Shown: positions 27,363-36,014, numbered from the stretch's first letter. The stretch: 64,000 bases of DNA from Myroides guanonis (GCF_900114085.1 NZ_FORU01000015.1:37882-101881), one strand, 5' to 3'. The notes: generated by a model from the sequence alone, not told the origin. Numbers and translations: made by a program.

Positions 27363-27475
27363 GCATTACAATTTTAAGATGGTTCATGATAAAACAACAG
27401 CAATTCGGTAATTAATTTTTTCGGATTCGTTCCATTGATACTATTTTTGAACCAAAATAATTAAGGAAATATACA

Positions 27476-28531
27476 ATGAAGAAATTTTTAAAAATCATTA
27501 AGTTCACATTTATAACCATTTCAAGTATTTGCTTACTATTTATCTTATATTTTTTTATCAGCAATAAATTATTTTTAGAATCTAAAAATGAAAGTAACAT
27601 AACCTATTTGAAAAAAAATAGTACTGAAACTACAAATTCAATTAATGACAAATTATTTGATGATGATTTTTATAAATCAAAGGTTTTCCTTTTGGGAGAA
27701 ATTCACGGTTATGCTGACAATCAAAAATTAGATAAGGAGTTGCTTTTTTTTCTGAATAAAAAGTTAGGTGTTAAATATTACATTGCAGAAATGGATAGCA
27801 TAACAGCTAAAAAACTTAATCACTTCTTGACAGATGGCTTGAAAAATCAAGAAACATTGAAAGAGGTAGTTTTGGCAATTAAAAAAAGAATTCCTCAACA
27901 ATCAAGTCAAGAACTATTTGACAAATGGAATTACATTTATGATTATAATCAAAAACTAACAGATTCATTAAAAATCACAGTAATTGGGATAGACAAAAAT
28001 TTCGATGATGATTCAAAAATAACAAGAGATTTGGCAATGGTAATTAATTTTAAGAATTCAATTAAACAATTGAATCTTGAAAATGAAAAATTCTACGGTC
28101 TTTTTGGTTATTTCCATGTCTTGCAAAATATAACTGAAAATGGAAAAGAAACATTTGCTTCTGAACTAAAAAAATCTGGTATAAAAACCACAAGTTTTGT
28201 TAGTTATACTATAGACAGCGAAATGTACCTTCCTAAAACCCCCCAATTACCTACACCGGAGAATGAAAAAGTGGATTGGATTAATGCAGATGGTCCATTG
28301 CAACTTGTTAAGGGAATCAATGATTTAAAGGAATTAAGTAAACCCAATTCAATTACCCTTTTTAGGTTAAATTCAGAGAACACCCCTTTTCTAAAATCTC
28401 AGCACCTAATTAGTGTGAAATCGAGAGTTTTTGGAGAAAATGTTGTTCCTCAAAAAGGTACTTTTACAACAGATTATTTTCAGTATATTTTTCTATTGAG
28501 AAATTCCAAAGCATTAACAAAACTGAAATAG
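27476..28531 (+). CDS. Membrane-anchored GExH protein (ChaN/TIKI/erythromycin-esterase-like superfamily)
   Basis: Seen: an N-terminal membrane anchor (residues 10-30), then VFLLGEIHGYADNQ and YYIAEMDS, with later LTVIGID-like strand (KITVIGIDKNF) and YGLFGYFHV. The GE(I/E)H motif followed by an acidic strand is typical of haem-binding ChaN, TIKI/TraB and EreA-type folds. 351 residues. A second protein of the same general type lies at 47376. Upstream is a relic of the cassette leader. Substrate unknown. Confidence 0.6.
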   Translation: MKKFLKIIKFTFITISSICLLFILYFFISNKLFLESKNESNITYLKKNSTETTNSINDKLFDDDFYKSKVFLLGEIHGYADNQKLDKELLFFLNKKLGVKYYIAEMDSITAKKLNHFLTDGLKNQETLKEVVLAIKKRIPQQSSQELFDKWNYIYDYNQKLTDSLKITVIGIDKNFDDDSKITRDLAMVINFKNSIKQLNLENEKFYGLFGYFHVLQNITENGKETFASELKKSGIKTTSFVSYTIDSEMYLPKTPQLPTPENEKVDWINADGPLQLVKGINDLKELSKPNSITLFRLNSENTPFLKSQHLISVKSRVFGENVVPQKGTFTTDYFQYIFLLRNSKALTKLK

Positions 28532-28624
28532 AACACTACAGCTATCAACAGTTTGACAAGATGATGTTTTTAATGCTAAAATTAAGGGAGTCTTTAAATC
28601 ACGGTTCACCTTTCAGACTCCTTT

Positions 28625-28692
28625 ATGGCCAATCCGCCTCCTGGATCGTACACTAAAAATGTATACTAGACATTTTCTTACCGCTGCGCCCT
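28625..28692. repeat. Palindromic element subfamily B, copy 1
   Basis: Core AAAATGTATA-C-TAGACATTTT (one arm base changed) with flanks CCTGGATCG and TTACCGCTGCGCC. It is preceded by AGACTCC-type tracts. It sits in the 372-base gap 28532-28903, which holds only repeats. Confidence 0.8.
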
Positions 28693-28744
28693 CCAGTCTC
28701 CGGTCCCATCGTTCCTGTCCCCATATTTAGTCTCCTGTCTCCTT

Positions 28745-28814
28745 TATTGCCAACACGCCGCCTGGCTCGTTCACTAAAAATGTCTACTAGACATTTTCTT
28801 AACGCTTCGCCCCC
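28745..28814. repeat. Palindromic element subfamily B, copy 2
   Basis: Consensus form: GCCAACACGCCGCCTGGCTC, then AAAATGTCTA-C-TAGACATTTT (perfect palindrome), then CTTAACGCTTCGCCCC. The downstream AAATCACAATTCA and AGTAAATCTGCGAGAGCGG (to 28866) are pieces of repeat D. Confidence 0.88.
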
Positions 28815-28903
28815 TAATTTAAATCACAATTCATACAAGAGACAAAGTAAATCTGCGAGAGCGGTTTAATCCTTAAAAGAAGCCATTCAATTCAGATGAA
28901 GAT

Positions 28904-29437
28904 TTATTTCTTTCGTTTATAATGCAGTTGTGTCAATCCTGTTTCAAACGTTTTGACATTGAGAAGTTCAAGCGTTTGCTCTGGTCTGTTGTCTTTAAAA
29001 AGTCTTATTCCATTTCCTAATAATACGGGGACTATTGAAATGGTAAACTCATCTATTAAATCGTACCTCAGTAGTTCATTTATTACTTCCGCTCCACCGT
29101 CACAATAAATATTTTCTCCTTTTTCTAATTTCAGTCGATTGATTAATTTAGTCAAACTCCCTGTATAGAAAGTAGTTCTACCTACTTTCGGTCTTTCCGT
29201 TCTTGTAATAACATAAACATCTCGTTGTCCGTTGTCATAATGAGACAGACCAACATTTTTTAATACATAGTCATATGTTTTTCTACCAATAATTATGGTG
29301 TCAATTTTGGACGTAAATTCCGCATAGCCGTAATCTTCTCCTACTTTTTCTACAAGTTTCAAGAAACTTAGGTCATCATTTGGTTTTGCAATATACCCGT
29401 CTAAACTCATTGCAATGAAAAGTGATATTTTTCGCAT
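28904..29437 (-). CDS. Dihydrofolate-reductase-like protein (RibD C-terminal domain family)
   Basis: Seen: 177 residues opening MRKISLFIAMSLDGYIA, then IDTIIIGRKTYDYVL, VYVITRTERPK and YCDGGAEVINELL, the NADPH-binding pattern of RibD_C/YyaP-type reductases. Known: family members reduce pterin- or riboflavin-precursor-like compounds; most stand-alone forms have no assigned substrate. It is isolated between repeat blocks. Complete and apparently intact. Confidence 0.85.
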   Translation of the reverse strand: MRKISLFIAMSLDGYIAKPNDDLSFLKLVEKVGEDYGYAEFTSKIDTIIIGRKTYDYVLKNVGLSHYDNGQRDVYVITRTERPKVGRTTFYTGSLTKLINRLKLEKGENIYCDGGAEVINELLRYDLIDEFTISIVPVLLGNGIRLFKDNRPEQTLELLNVKTFETGLTQLHYKRKK

Positions 29438-29704
29438 CTGATTTTGATTTTCAATGTTTCTGCAAAGTTAGCTTTGGACAATGATAAAGATAAATAGAAT
29501 AACAATTATTGTTATTAAGTAACCTTTAAATATTTACATATTAGTGATTTAAATTTATTTAATATTTGATTTTCTGCAAAACAATTACAACCAATATTAT
29601 TCTTTCAACGAAACAAAAACACAGCCTTCATAAAGGCCTATGCGCTTATTTATTTCATCTGCTCACTGATTACTATTCACTACTTTCAGTCTCCAGTCAC
29701 CTTT

Positions 29705-29773
29705 ATAGCCATCACGCCGCCTGGCTCGTTCACTAAAAATGTCTACTAGACATTTTCTTAACGCTTCGCCCCT
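29705..29773. repeat. Palindromic element subfamily B, copy 3
   Basis: Perfect core AAAATGTCTA-C-TAGACATTTT with CACGCCGCCTGGCTCG and CTTAACGCTTCGCCCC flanks. It is preceded by a CAGTCTCCAGTCACC tract and followed by pieces of repeat D. Confidence 0.88.
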
Positions 29774-29835
29774 AATATAAATCAAAGAAATCCTTAAATC
29801 ATAAAAATCACAGTTCAGACAATTTCAGTCCCCTT

Positions 29836-29905
29836 TATGGCCATCACGCCTTCTGGCTCGTTAACTAAAAATGTCTATTAGGCATTTTCTTAACGCTCCG
29901 CGCTC
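29836..29905. repeat. Palindromic element subfamily B, copy 4
   Basis: Core AAAATGTCTATTAGGCATTTT carries changes but keeps the stem. Flanks CACGCCTTCTGGCTCG and CTTAACGCTCCGCGC match the family. Confidence 0.8.
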
Positions 29906-29971
29906 CAGTCTCCAGTCTCCTCAAAGTCAAATCCTTCGAGTTTTGTTCGAGTCTCCTTCGGGTCTTGTTCG

Positions 29972-30118
29972 GTAAATGAGCCTTTAACCCAAGTAAACAC
30001 TGGAAATCCCCGAAGAGTCCCCGAACAAAGTACTTTTTAAAAATTATTAGGTATTGATATATAGTTAGTTATAAAATATTTCGAATCATTATATATCAAA
30101 TGATATCAAAATAATCAC
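29972..30118. repeat. Repeat G, copy 1
   Basis: About 150 bases beginning AAATGAGCC, with CCCAAGTAAACACTGGAAAT, CCGAAGAGTCCCCGAACAAA and ending in ATATATCAAATGATATC. Near-identical blocks occur at 41661 and 49875, each directly after a subfamily B element. Confidence 0.8.
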
Positions 30119-30270
30119 AATACAAAACGAGTTTTGTATTTCCCTCTAGTTTTGCGATAGAAAGAACAGGTAAAGTAAATTCGCGAGAGTGGGTTTCGAA
30201 TTGTTTATTAATTCAAACAGGAAATATCGTATATTTAACTCTATGTGACTACAATCCAATTATATATAGA

Positions 30271-31287
30271 ATGCTTATTAACCAGTCCATTATTGCGGAT
30301 ATTAAATCCATTATTTCCCAATCAAGGGAATATGCCATACGTGCTATTGATCATCAGCGAACTCTTATGTATTGGCACATAGGTAAACGTATTTTTGAAG
30401 AGGAACAAGATGGGAAGGAGCGTGCAGATTATGGAACTTTTCTAATTAAATATCTTTCAGAACAACTCCAGCCAGAATTTGGAAGTGGTTTTTCGATTCG
30501 ACAAATCAATTTATATAGACAATTTTATCGCACTTTTGAAAATGTGCACGCACTGCATGCACAATTGAGTTGGACACAATACAAGTTGCTTTTAAGTGTT
30601 GATACAGAGGATAAGAGGGCTTTTTATATTGCAGAAACTATTAAAAATAATTGGACAGTAAGACAATTAGAGAGACAGATTTACAGTAGCCTGTATGAAC
30701 GATTGTTATTGAGCAATGACAAAGAAAGTGTATTGGCAGTTGCTAAGAATGAAAAGTTACCTTCCGACCCCAAGGAAATTATTAAGGATCCGATGATTTT
30801 AGAATTTCTGGGATTACAAAGAGAATCCTCTTATTACGAAAAGGATTTCGAAAACGCTATAATTACCCATTTGCAAGAATTTTTACTAGAGTTAGGAAAT
30901 GGTTTTTCATTTGTGGCTAGACAAAAGAGAATTCATATTGAAGGAGATGAGTTCTTTGTAGATTTAGTGTTTTATAATCGAATTTTACAGTGTTTCGTAA
31001 TTATCGAAATTAAAACGCATAAGCTAACACATCAAGATATTGGTCAGTTGCAAATGTATGTAAACTATTACGACAGAACCGAGCGTTTACCACATGAAAA
31101 TCGAACTATTGGGATTTTGCTTTGTGCTAATAAAAATGATACAGTTGTAAAATACACACTTCCAGAAAAACAAAAACAAATTATTGCAAGTCAATATAAA
31201 CTCTATCTACCGTCAGAGAAACAGTTATTAGAAGAACTTAATAAGGAATTGATGAATTTTGTGGGTAAAGATAAATATGACGAGTAG
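30271..31287 (+). CDS. DUF1016/YhcG-type PD-(D/E)XK nuclease
   Basis: Seen: DUF1016_N domain (residues 1-150: YWHIGKRIFEEEQDGK, YGTFLIKYLSEQL, SIRQINLYRQFY, LSWTQYKLLL), then a nuclease-like half with FVDLVFYNR and FVIIEIKTHK, giving the D...EXK triad, and QLQMYVNYYD. 338 residues, the usual full length. Known: PDDEXK_nuc family often found with mobile elements and restriction genes. Unlike most relatives, no DNA-methylase gene is next to it. A truncated relative lies at 33952-34196. Confidence 0.88.
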   Translation: MLINQSIIADIKSIISQSREYAIRAIDHQRTLMYWHIGKRIFEEEQDGKERADYGTFLIKYLSEQLQPEFGSGFSIRQINLYRQFYRTFENVHALHAQLSWTQYKLLLSVDTEDKRAFYIAETIKNNWTVRQLERQIYSSLYERLLLSNDKESVLAVAKNEKLPSDPKEIIKDPMILEFLGLQRESSYYEKDFENAIITHLQEFLLELGNGFSFVARQKRIHIEGDEFFVDLVFYNRILQCFVIIEIKTHKLTHQDIGQLQMYVNYYDRTERLPHENRTIGILLCANKNDTVVKYTLPEKQKQIIASQYKLYLPSEKQLLEELNKELMNFVGKDKYDE

Positions 31288-31409
31288 TTCAATCACTTTT
31301 TACGTTTCACATAATTTAAATCCTCTAATCATATAAATCACAGTTCATCTTCAGTCCCCTGTCTCCTAATCTCTGTCACCAATAAAAAGTCTGCTAATAC
31401 AAATCACAG

Positions 31410-31441
31410 TTCAGACACAGACAAAGTAAATCCGCGAGAGC
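31410..31441. repeat. Repeat D fragment
   Basis: CAGTTCAGACACAGAC followed by AAGTAAATCCGCGAGAGCG. The same two-part string recurs in full or part near 28815, 30165, 33865, 36107, 51690, 53380 and 60255. Confidence 0.7.
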
Positions 31442-31482
31442 GTTTTTTTTAATACCTTCCTTTCAAGGGAGCGTTCATGTTT

Positions 31483-31698
31483 TCAATCAGATCCACTTAC
31501 TGATTTTCTTTTTTTTACTATTTTGTAAAAATTATAAATATAGAATGCGACAAGCAAAAGAACTACTAATGTTTTAATTACTAAATTATATATAGAATTT
31601 ACATCTATAAATTTATCTGTAATTATTATAAAAGTATAAGCAATAGCTATATTTATAGTAAGGTTGAATATTTCTTTAATAATGTTTAAATTTTTCAT
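31483..31698 (-). CDS. Small two-helix membrane protein, unknown
   Basis: Seen: 71 residues with two hydrophobic helices (NIAIAYTFIIITDKF and TLVVLLLVAFYIYNFY) and a basic C-terminus. No family recognised. It stands alone among repeats. A real gene is plausible from its start and helix layout, but expression is unproven. Confidence 0.45.
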   Translation of the reverse strand: MKNLNIIKEIFNLTINIAIAYTFIIITDKFIDVNSIYNLVIKTLVVLLLVAFYIYNFYKIVKKRKSVSGSD

Positions 31699-31769
31699 AC
31701 TAATCGTTTTTCGAATTACTTCTAAGGTTTATAATTCTCTTTACCTTTCTTTTTTAATTTCAGTCTCCT

Positions 31770-31840
31770 TTATGGCCAACACGCCGCCTGGCTCGTTCAC
31801 TAAAAATGTCTACTAGACATTTTCTTAACGCTCCGCCCCC
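31770..31840. repeat. Palindromic element subfamily B, copy 5
   Basis: Perfect core AAAATGTCTA-C-TAGACATTTT, flanks GCCAACACGCCGCCTGGCTC and CTTAACGCTCCGCCCCC. It directly abuts repeat F copy 1. Confidence 0.9.
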
Positions 31841-31845
31841 TATTG

Positions 31846-32045
31846 AAAAGTGACATAATCTCCCTTGAGTCCTCTCAATTCCATAATTTATCAAGGCTTG
31901 CAAGTTTCTAGTTCACAACCTCTATCGGGACATATTTTTTTATCTCGTTTTGATTGGTTTAACATAGTTTCTTTGTGTAAATTTGGCTTAAAACTTAAGA
32001 AGTGTATTGATTCATGAACTGAACTTTTCTTTTGAATTTAGATAT
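31846..32045 (+). repeat. Repeat F (leader-like), copy 1
   Basis: Begins AAAGTGACATAATCTCCC and contains ATAATTTATCAAGGCTTGCA, TTTTTTTATCTCGTTTTGAT and TTTAGATATAAATATAAT. Copies at 42690 and 47052 run into attC-like sites; here the attC half is missing and a lipoprotein gene starts at 32060. TAAATTTG at 31978-31985 matches the -7 consensus, so the repeat may carry a promoter. Confidence 0.75.
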
Positions 32046-32059
32046 AAATATAATTGGTT

Positions 32060-32395
32060 ATGAATAAAACTAATATCTTTTCAACATTTATTTTGAGTAG
32101 TGCTATACTAATGAGCTGTTTTTCTTGTAAAAAAAATGCAAGTACTAACAGTGCTACTAATAATACTATTAATGCTGCGGATTCTATGTGTTTGTCTTAT
32201 CAAGAACTTGCTCAGAAAGATATTGGAAATAACACTATGAAATATTATGTTTTTGGAATGATTACGGTAACTGATTCTATTGTGGAAAAATATGCTACAA
32301 TGAATGTACAGGTAATCTCTAAAAACTGTGCTATGTATCCAGAATTTGCTTGCTACAACAAGGTAATTGACAATTACCTCCAATCCAAAAAATAA
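32060..32395 (+). CDS. Small secreted or lipid-anchored protein, unknown
   Basis: Seen: start taken at MNKTNIFSTF (32060), since the longer frame adds only two residues; signal peptide with possible lipobox MSCFSC. The ~85-residue mature part has three cysteines (MCLSYQ, KNCAMY, FACYNK). No family recognised. It follows the leader-like repeat F directly, as two cassette genes further on do. Its own downstream attC-like site is not visible. Confidence 0.55.
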   Translation: MNKTNIFSTFILSSAILMSCFSCKKNASTNSATNNTINAADSMCLSYQELAQKDIGNNTMKYYVFGMITVTDSIVEKYATMNVQVISKNCAMYPEFACYNKVIDNYLQSKK

Positions 32396-32459
32396 ACAAA
32401 ACATAAACACACCTGCACCTAATAACTAAGCCTAGCTATGTCATTAAGTTAAGCTGTTT

Positions 32460-32806
32460 TTAGATGTTAATTTTATGATTTTCAGGGTGTTTAATATGTC
32501 TTTTTAATCTGTTTTTTTTCAAATTTCGAGGGAATTACCAACCTGGTATTATTGGGATGAGATGATCTATAAAGAGTATTCTTAATTCTTTTTGGTTCTT
32601 TTCATACTTTGCACAGAGAATAAAAGACTAATGACTTTGTCCTCATAACTCTCTATCTTGAGGTAGCTCATCATTAATTTGTTGAATAATAATACTTTGT
32701 ATATTACTGACAAAATGGTTGAATTAAAATCTTGTTGAATACTATTATCAGAGTAACCTGAAAAAACCTCAATTCTAAGTTTACTTTTTAACTCATAATA
32801 GTAAGT
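32460..32806 (-). pseudogene. IS4-family transposase remnant, C-terminal end
   Basis: On the minus strand, YYYELKSKLRIEVFSGYSD and QQDFNSTILS match the late catalytic part of IS4-family transposases. The first frame stops near 32582, but the neighbouring frame continues with LFIDHLIPIIPG, then an in-frame stop, then FPRNLKKNRLKRHIKH to a stop at 32460. So the gene has lost its 5' part and has a frameshift and a nonsense codon. The cut end joins an AGTCTCC tract. Rest of the 611-base gap (32396-33006) has no gene. Confidence 0.7.
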
Positions 32807-33006
32807 TTCAGTCTCCTGTCTCCAAGTTTCCGTCTCCTATAACAAATCCTTAAATCACAGTCCAGAGAAGAGATGAAATGAATCAGAGAGAGTGGTGCTA
32901 AGGAACAAGCGTGACGCTTGCTCTAGCGGAGGAGTTAGTCAGTCAATAACGCACTACCTTCTAATTCTAATCTATTCAGATTGTATAGATATTTTAGGAC
33001 TAGTCA

Positions 33007-33516
33007 TTATGGTAAATCATATGCCATAATAAGATCTTCCTGAGAAATCTCATAGATTAATACTTCATTTTTCTGAATAATTTCATTTTCTGAAATACTT
33101 AGTAATGAAGATTTGTTCTTCAACCAAAACTCTTTGTTTTTAGAGCTAGTATAATAACCTTTATTGTTTGAAAATTTCAAAACAATTGAGTCTACATTAT
33201 TTTGCATCCCAGGATAAATAAATCCAAATGCAGGGTTTCCTAACGGCTTAGGAATTGTAATAGACTCAATGTCACTTATAGATTTAGGTGAAACGGATAA
33301 TGTGGATACTAGTACTGAAGTTTCTAACTTATCTCCAAATTGACCGAGTGTTCTATATCCATCGATAGTAATCGCAGATATGGATTTGTTTTCTAAGGCA
33401 ACTTTATAATCATATTGTTTCGCATTCATCCTATCATCAGGGTCACAAGCAGAAGCTATTGTACAAAATAAAAATATTACTATGATCCTAAAGATTGTTA
33501 ACAACTGTGTTTGCAT
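33007..33516 (-). CDS. Lipoprotein, possible orphan immunity protein
   Basis: Seen: start taken at MQTQLLTIFR (33516), which opens a signal peptide ending IASAC followed by DPDD. The longer in-frame start adds 46 residues that do not look like a signal. 169-residue protein with beta-rich mature part (VALENKSISAITIDGY, VDSIVLKFSNNKG). No family recognised. The gene is flanked by repeats, and coding-like sequence lies just upstream, as at other immunity-like genes of this island. Confidence 0.55.
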   Translation of the reverse strand: MQTQLLTIFRIIVIFLFCTIASACDPDDRMNAKQYDYKVALENKSISAITIDGYRTLGQFGDKLETSVLVSTLSVSPKSISDIESITIPKPLGNPAFGFIYPGMQNNVDSIVLKFSNNKGYYTSSKNKEFWLKNKSSLLSISENEIIQKNEVLIYEISQEDLIMAYDLP

Positions 33517-33679
33517 GAGATTTAAATGATTTTTTGTAGAATTACTGTACAAGTTAAACAATTTATCATAAAATACATCAACGGTATGGGAACCATTTAA
33601 TACCGTTTGTATTTGTTTTAGAGTGTAACCGCTAACTAAATCCACAGGGTACATTGTATTGAAGGCATTTTGATTAAAA
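33517..33679 (-). pseudogene. Coding-like tail upstream of the lipoprotein, possible toxin remnant
   Basis: The frame upstream of the lipoprotein start reads NAFNTMYPVDLVSGYTL, LKQIQTVLNGSHTVDVFYD and LYSNSTK without a stop. A +1 frame ends in TAA five bases before the lipoprotein ATG, the spacing expected for a toxin-immunity pair. It is bounded upstream by a stop. This is an inference from position and composition only. Confidence 0.3.
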
Positions 33680-33784
33680 TTATCGAATTTTCATCTCTCA
33701 AAAACCGTAAATACTTCTAAATCATCACGTTTCTGTCTCCTGTCTCCAAGTGTCTGTCTCCTAATTTCAGTCTCCTGTCTCCTT

Positions 33785-33854
33785 TAAAGCCATCACGTCG
33801 CCTGGCTCGTTCACTAAAAATGTCTACTAGACATTTTCTTAACGCTTCGTCCCC
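33785..33854. repeat. Palindromic element subfamily B, copy 6
   Basis: Perfect core AAAATGTCTA-C-TAGACATTTT with CACGTCGCCTGGCTCG and CTTAACGCTTCGTCCC. It is preceded by three CTGTCTCC-type units and followed by repeat D (to 33894). Confidence 0.88.
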
Positions 33855-33916
33855 TAATATAAATCACAGTTCAGACACAGACGAAGTAAATCCAAGGTAG
33901 TAGGTTGAATTTATAG

Positions 33917-33951
33917 GTACGGATTACACTCGAGGCTTTAGCCGAACGGAA
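33917..33951. repeat. Short repeat shared with 37050
   Basis: GGATTACACTCGAGGCTTTA and GCCGAACGGAACGAAGTT recur with small changes at 37054-37115 (GGATTGCACTCTAAGCTTTA), each time followed within about ten bases by CCATCGGGT. Confidence 0.6.
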
Positions 33952-34196
33952 CGAAGTTAAATCTGTGCCATCGGGTCTTCTTCGGTTTTACAACGAGAAA
34001 AAATAATTAGATTATTTGTCCAACTTAATTGAGCTAAAATGGTTTTTCTAATATCTTGAGGTTGAAATTCAAATTGTGTCACCACTGGGGACACAAATTC
34101 AACAGAAGCGTACGTTTCATAAAACTGTATCATTCTGTACAATCCTCTTTTATTGAAACCTTTCAATTCTGGATTGTTCTTATGAGAAACTATCAA
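33952..34196 (-). pseudogene. DUF1016 N-terminal domain fragment
   Basis: Translated on the minus strand: NNPELKGFNKRGLYRMIQFY, ETYASVEFVSP and PQDIRKTILAQLSWTNNLI match the DUF1016_N domain seen whole at 30271. It opens with TTG after a stop and ends abruptly after CKTEE, where repeat sequence takes over. Both the first ~50 residues and the nuclease half are missing. Confidence 0.75.
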
Positions 34197-34251
34197 TTAG
34201 CTAACATATTTATAGTAGTATATAAACTGAAATATTTGTATATTTGATACT

Positions 34252-34846
34252 ATGGGAGAAAGAAATCTTTACATAATTGCTGGATGCAACGGAGCTGGAA
34301 AGACAACTGCTTCATTTTCTATATTACCGGAAATTTTAGAATGTAAAGAGTTTGTAAATGCTGATGAGATAGCTAAAGGTTTGTCTCCTTTTCAACCGGA
34401 AAAGGTTTCATTTGAATCGGGAAGAATTATGCTTAATAGAATAGAAGAGCTTTTTGATGGAAAAGAAAATTTTGCATTTGAAACTACTTTAGCAACTAAA
34501 ATCTATAAACAAAAGGTTTTAAAAGCCCAAAAAGATGGTTATAACGTAACTTTGTTGTTTTTCTGGTTAAGTAGTATTGATTTAGCAAAAGAGCGCGTTA
34601 AAATGCGTGTAAAAGAAGGAGGCCATAATATTTCAGAAGAGGTAATTGAGAGAAGGTATATTAGTGGTATAGTTAATTTATTTGATATATTTACCAATAG
34701 TAGATCAGGCTTTAATTTTTGATAACTCTCAAGGTGTACATGAGTTAATCGCTGAGAAAAATAAGGAAGAAATAATAAACATTTTAGATTTTAAGAAATT
34801 TAATAATTTGAAAGAGCATTATGACAAAAGAAGAGAGACGAAATAA
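34252..34846 (+). pseudogene. Zeta-toxin-like P-loop kinase, frameshifted
   Basis: Seen: IIAGCNGAGKTTASF (Walker A), EFVNADEIAKGLSPF, FAFETTLATK and ERRYISGIVNLFDI match zeta-toxin/AAA_33 kinases. The frame then stops early at 34722, but the next frame continues with the family's expected end, YLPIVDQALIFDNS and VHELIAEKN, to a stop at 34846. The change falls in an AT run near 34690 and is explained by loss of one AT. So the gene is broken by a 2-base slip, or the read has an error. A 45-codon gene overlaps its end. Confidence 0.8.
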
Positions 34847-34958
34847 GATTTTAAAAGGACTTGAAGTTGCTTATCAGAAAATGATAGAGTTGAAAAGAAA
34901 AAATAACAGTGAGATTGTTATTGTAAAAGAAGGTAAGATTGTTAAGATTAAGCCATAA
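34821..34958 (+). CDS. Small protein partnered with the zeta-like kinase
   Basis: A 45-residue frame too short for usual ORF cut-offs: MTKEERRNKILKGLEVAYQK to IVIVKEGKIVKIKP. Its ATG overlaps the kinase end by 26 bases. Small basic/acidic proteins of this form are familiar next to Bacteroidota zeta-like kinases. It may be the cognate antitoxin or a modulator, which is inference. A clean terminator follows at 35007. Confidence 0.6.
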   Translation: MTKEERRNKILKGLEVAYQKMIELKRKNNSEIVIVKEGKIVKIKP

Positions 34959-35006
34959 AAATACTTTATGATATATCTCAAATTTTGTAGTTCCAAAATA
35001 AACTAG

Positions 35007-35042
35007 GGTTAAATTCTAATTTAAGAATTTAACCCTTTTTTT
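35007..35042 (+). terminator. Rho-independent terminator
   Basis: GGGTTAAATTCT pairs with AGAATTTAACCC, followed by seven Ts, downstream of the zeta-like kinase and its small partner. Confidence 0.85.
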
Positions 35043-35135
35043 ATCAACGTAATCACAAGAATAACTGTTCACTACTTTCAGTCTCCCAATATAAATCAAG
35101 CAAATCCTTAAATCACAAAAATCACAGTCCAGACA

Positions 35136-35210
35136 GGACCGCACGACCATTATTAGTCCTGTGGACTGAAAATAGTAAGGTGCCAGTAGGTGCGATGGCC
35201 GAAGTAGATC
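35136..35210. repeat. Palindromic element subfamily C, copy 1
   Basis: TTAGTCC-TGT-GGACTGA hairpin inside GCACGACCAT...GCGATGGCCG, then GTAAGGTGCCAGTAGG. It is followed directly by repeat K (35211-35349); the C+K block of about 214 bases is nearly identical to 40185-40399. Confidence 0.88.
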
Positions 35211-35349
35211 AGAGCGATCGGGCAGAGGTATGCTGAGAATAGATCTTGCCTATTAACTAGTAGAGAAGGTGGCTATAGTAACCAAAAAAATATGACAATC
35301 ACTATTTTTACGTATTATTGTCTTAGTAATTAATATGGAGGGCAGAAGT
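35211..35349. repeat. Repeat K, copy 1
   Basis: From AGAGCGATCGGGCAGAGG through CTATAGTAACC and GACAATCACTATTTTTACG to GGAGGGCAGAAG. A full copy is at 40260-40399 and a partial copy at 39574-39645. All three lie just before immunity-like genes or coding tails. Confidence 0.82.
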
Positions 35350-35964
35350 CATGCTTATTTAGTTTTTGTGATGCTAAGTAATCTAGCATTCGCTCAAAAT
35401 AAAGAAGTTGTATTTGAAATACAGAATTCATTTGTACAAGACAGTTTGATGGTGGATGTGAAAATAACAAATAATACCGACAAGGATATTTGGCTTCCTA
35501 TAGATACTTTTACATTAGCCTATGATCAAACAATGCCTAGTATAGCTACAAGAAGCTTTTTTACAATTAGACAGAATATCTTTGATAAAAAAGAGAATCA
35601 AGTTGTTGGTATTAGAGGAGAAGAAGGTACTGACTATTTATCCGATTTTGGATATATGGCATGGGCTGATCGAATGAAAAACAAAACTATTAACGATATT
35701 GTATTGATACCCAAAGGGCAATCAAAAATATTAAGCGTGTATTTTTATTTTTATCATCGCTTAAATAGTTTGGACTATTTTTGTTTTATAGATTATGAGA
35801 ATTTCGAAAATGGTCAGTATGACTTTTATTTAAGTTATCAAATGAATCCTGAGAGCATTGAGAAATATTTGAGTAAAGAGATATTGGATGAATTAAAGGC
35901 AAAAGGATATGAGCCTTATTTTGGCAAAATAGAATCAAATAGGGTTCCATTAGTTATTGATTAG
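35335..35964 (+). CDS. Mosaic secreted protein family, paralogue 1 (putative orphan immunity protein)
   Basis: 209 residues. From residue ~11 (VFVMLSNLAFAQ) the signal peptide matches its paralogues, but the first residues are MEGRSHAYL because repeat K is joined directly into the gene, replacing the native start. Constant N-terminal block NKEVVFEIQNSFVQDSL, variable middle (residues ~62-105), constant C-terminal block from YENFENGQYDFYLSY to the end. Paralogues are at 40415 and 50921. Inference: periplasmic immunity proteins with changing specificity. The altered start may weaken secretion. Confidence 0.65.
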   Translation: MEGRSHAYLVFVMLSNLAFAQNKEVVFEIQNSFVQDSLMVDVKITNNTDKDIWLPIDTFTLAYDQTMPSIATRSFFTIRQNIFDKKENQVVGIRGEEGTDYLSDFGYMAWADRMKNKTINDIVLIPKGQSKILSVYFYFYHRLNSLDYFCFIDYENFENGQYDFYLSYQMNPESIEKYLSKEILDELKAKGYEPYFGKIESNRVPLVID

Positions 35965-36014
35965 AACTTTTCTGTAAGTATTGTAGTTATCAATCTACAA
36001 TAAATAGAAGTATT

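Noticed and set aside
34239..34246. TATATTTG just before the zeta-like kinase as its promoter
   Set aside because: Only five bases separate it from the ATG, too close for a -7 element with a leader, and no TTG lies 19 bases upstream.
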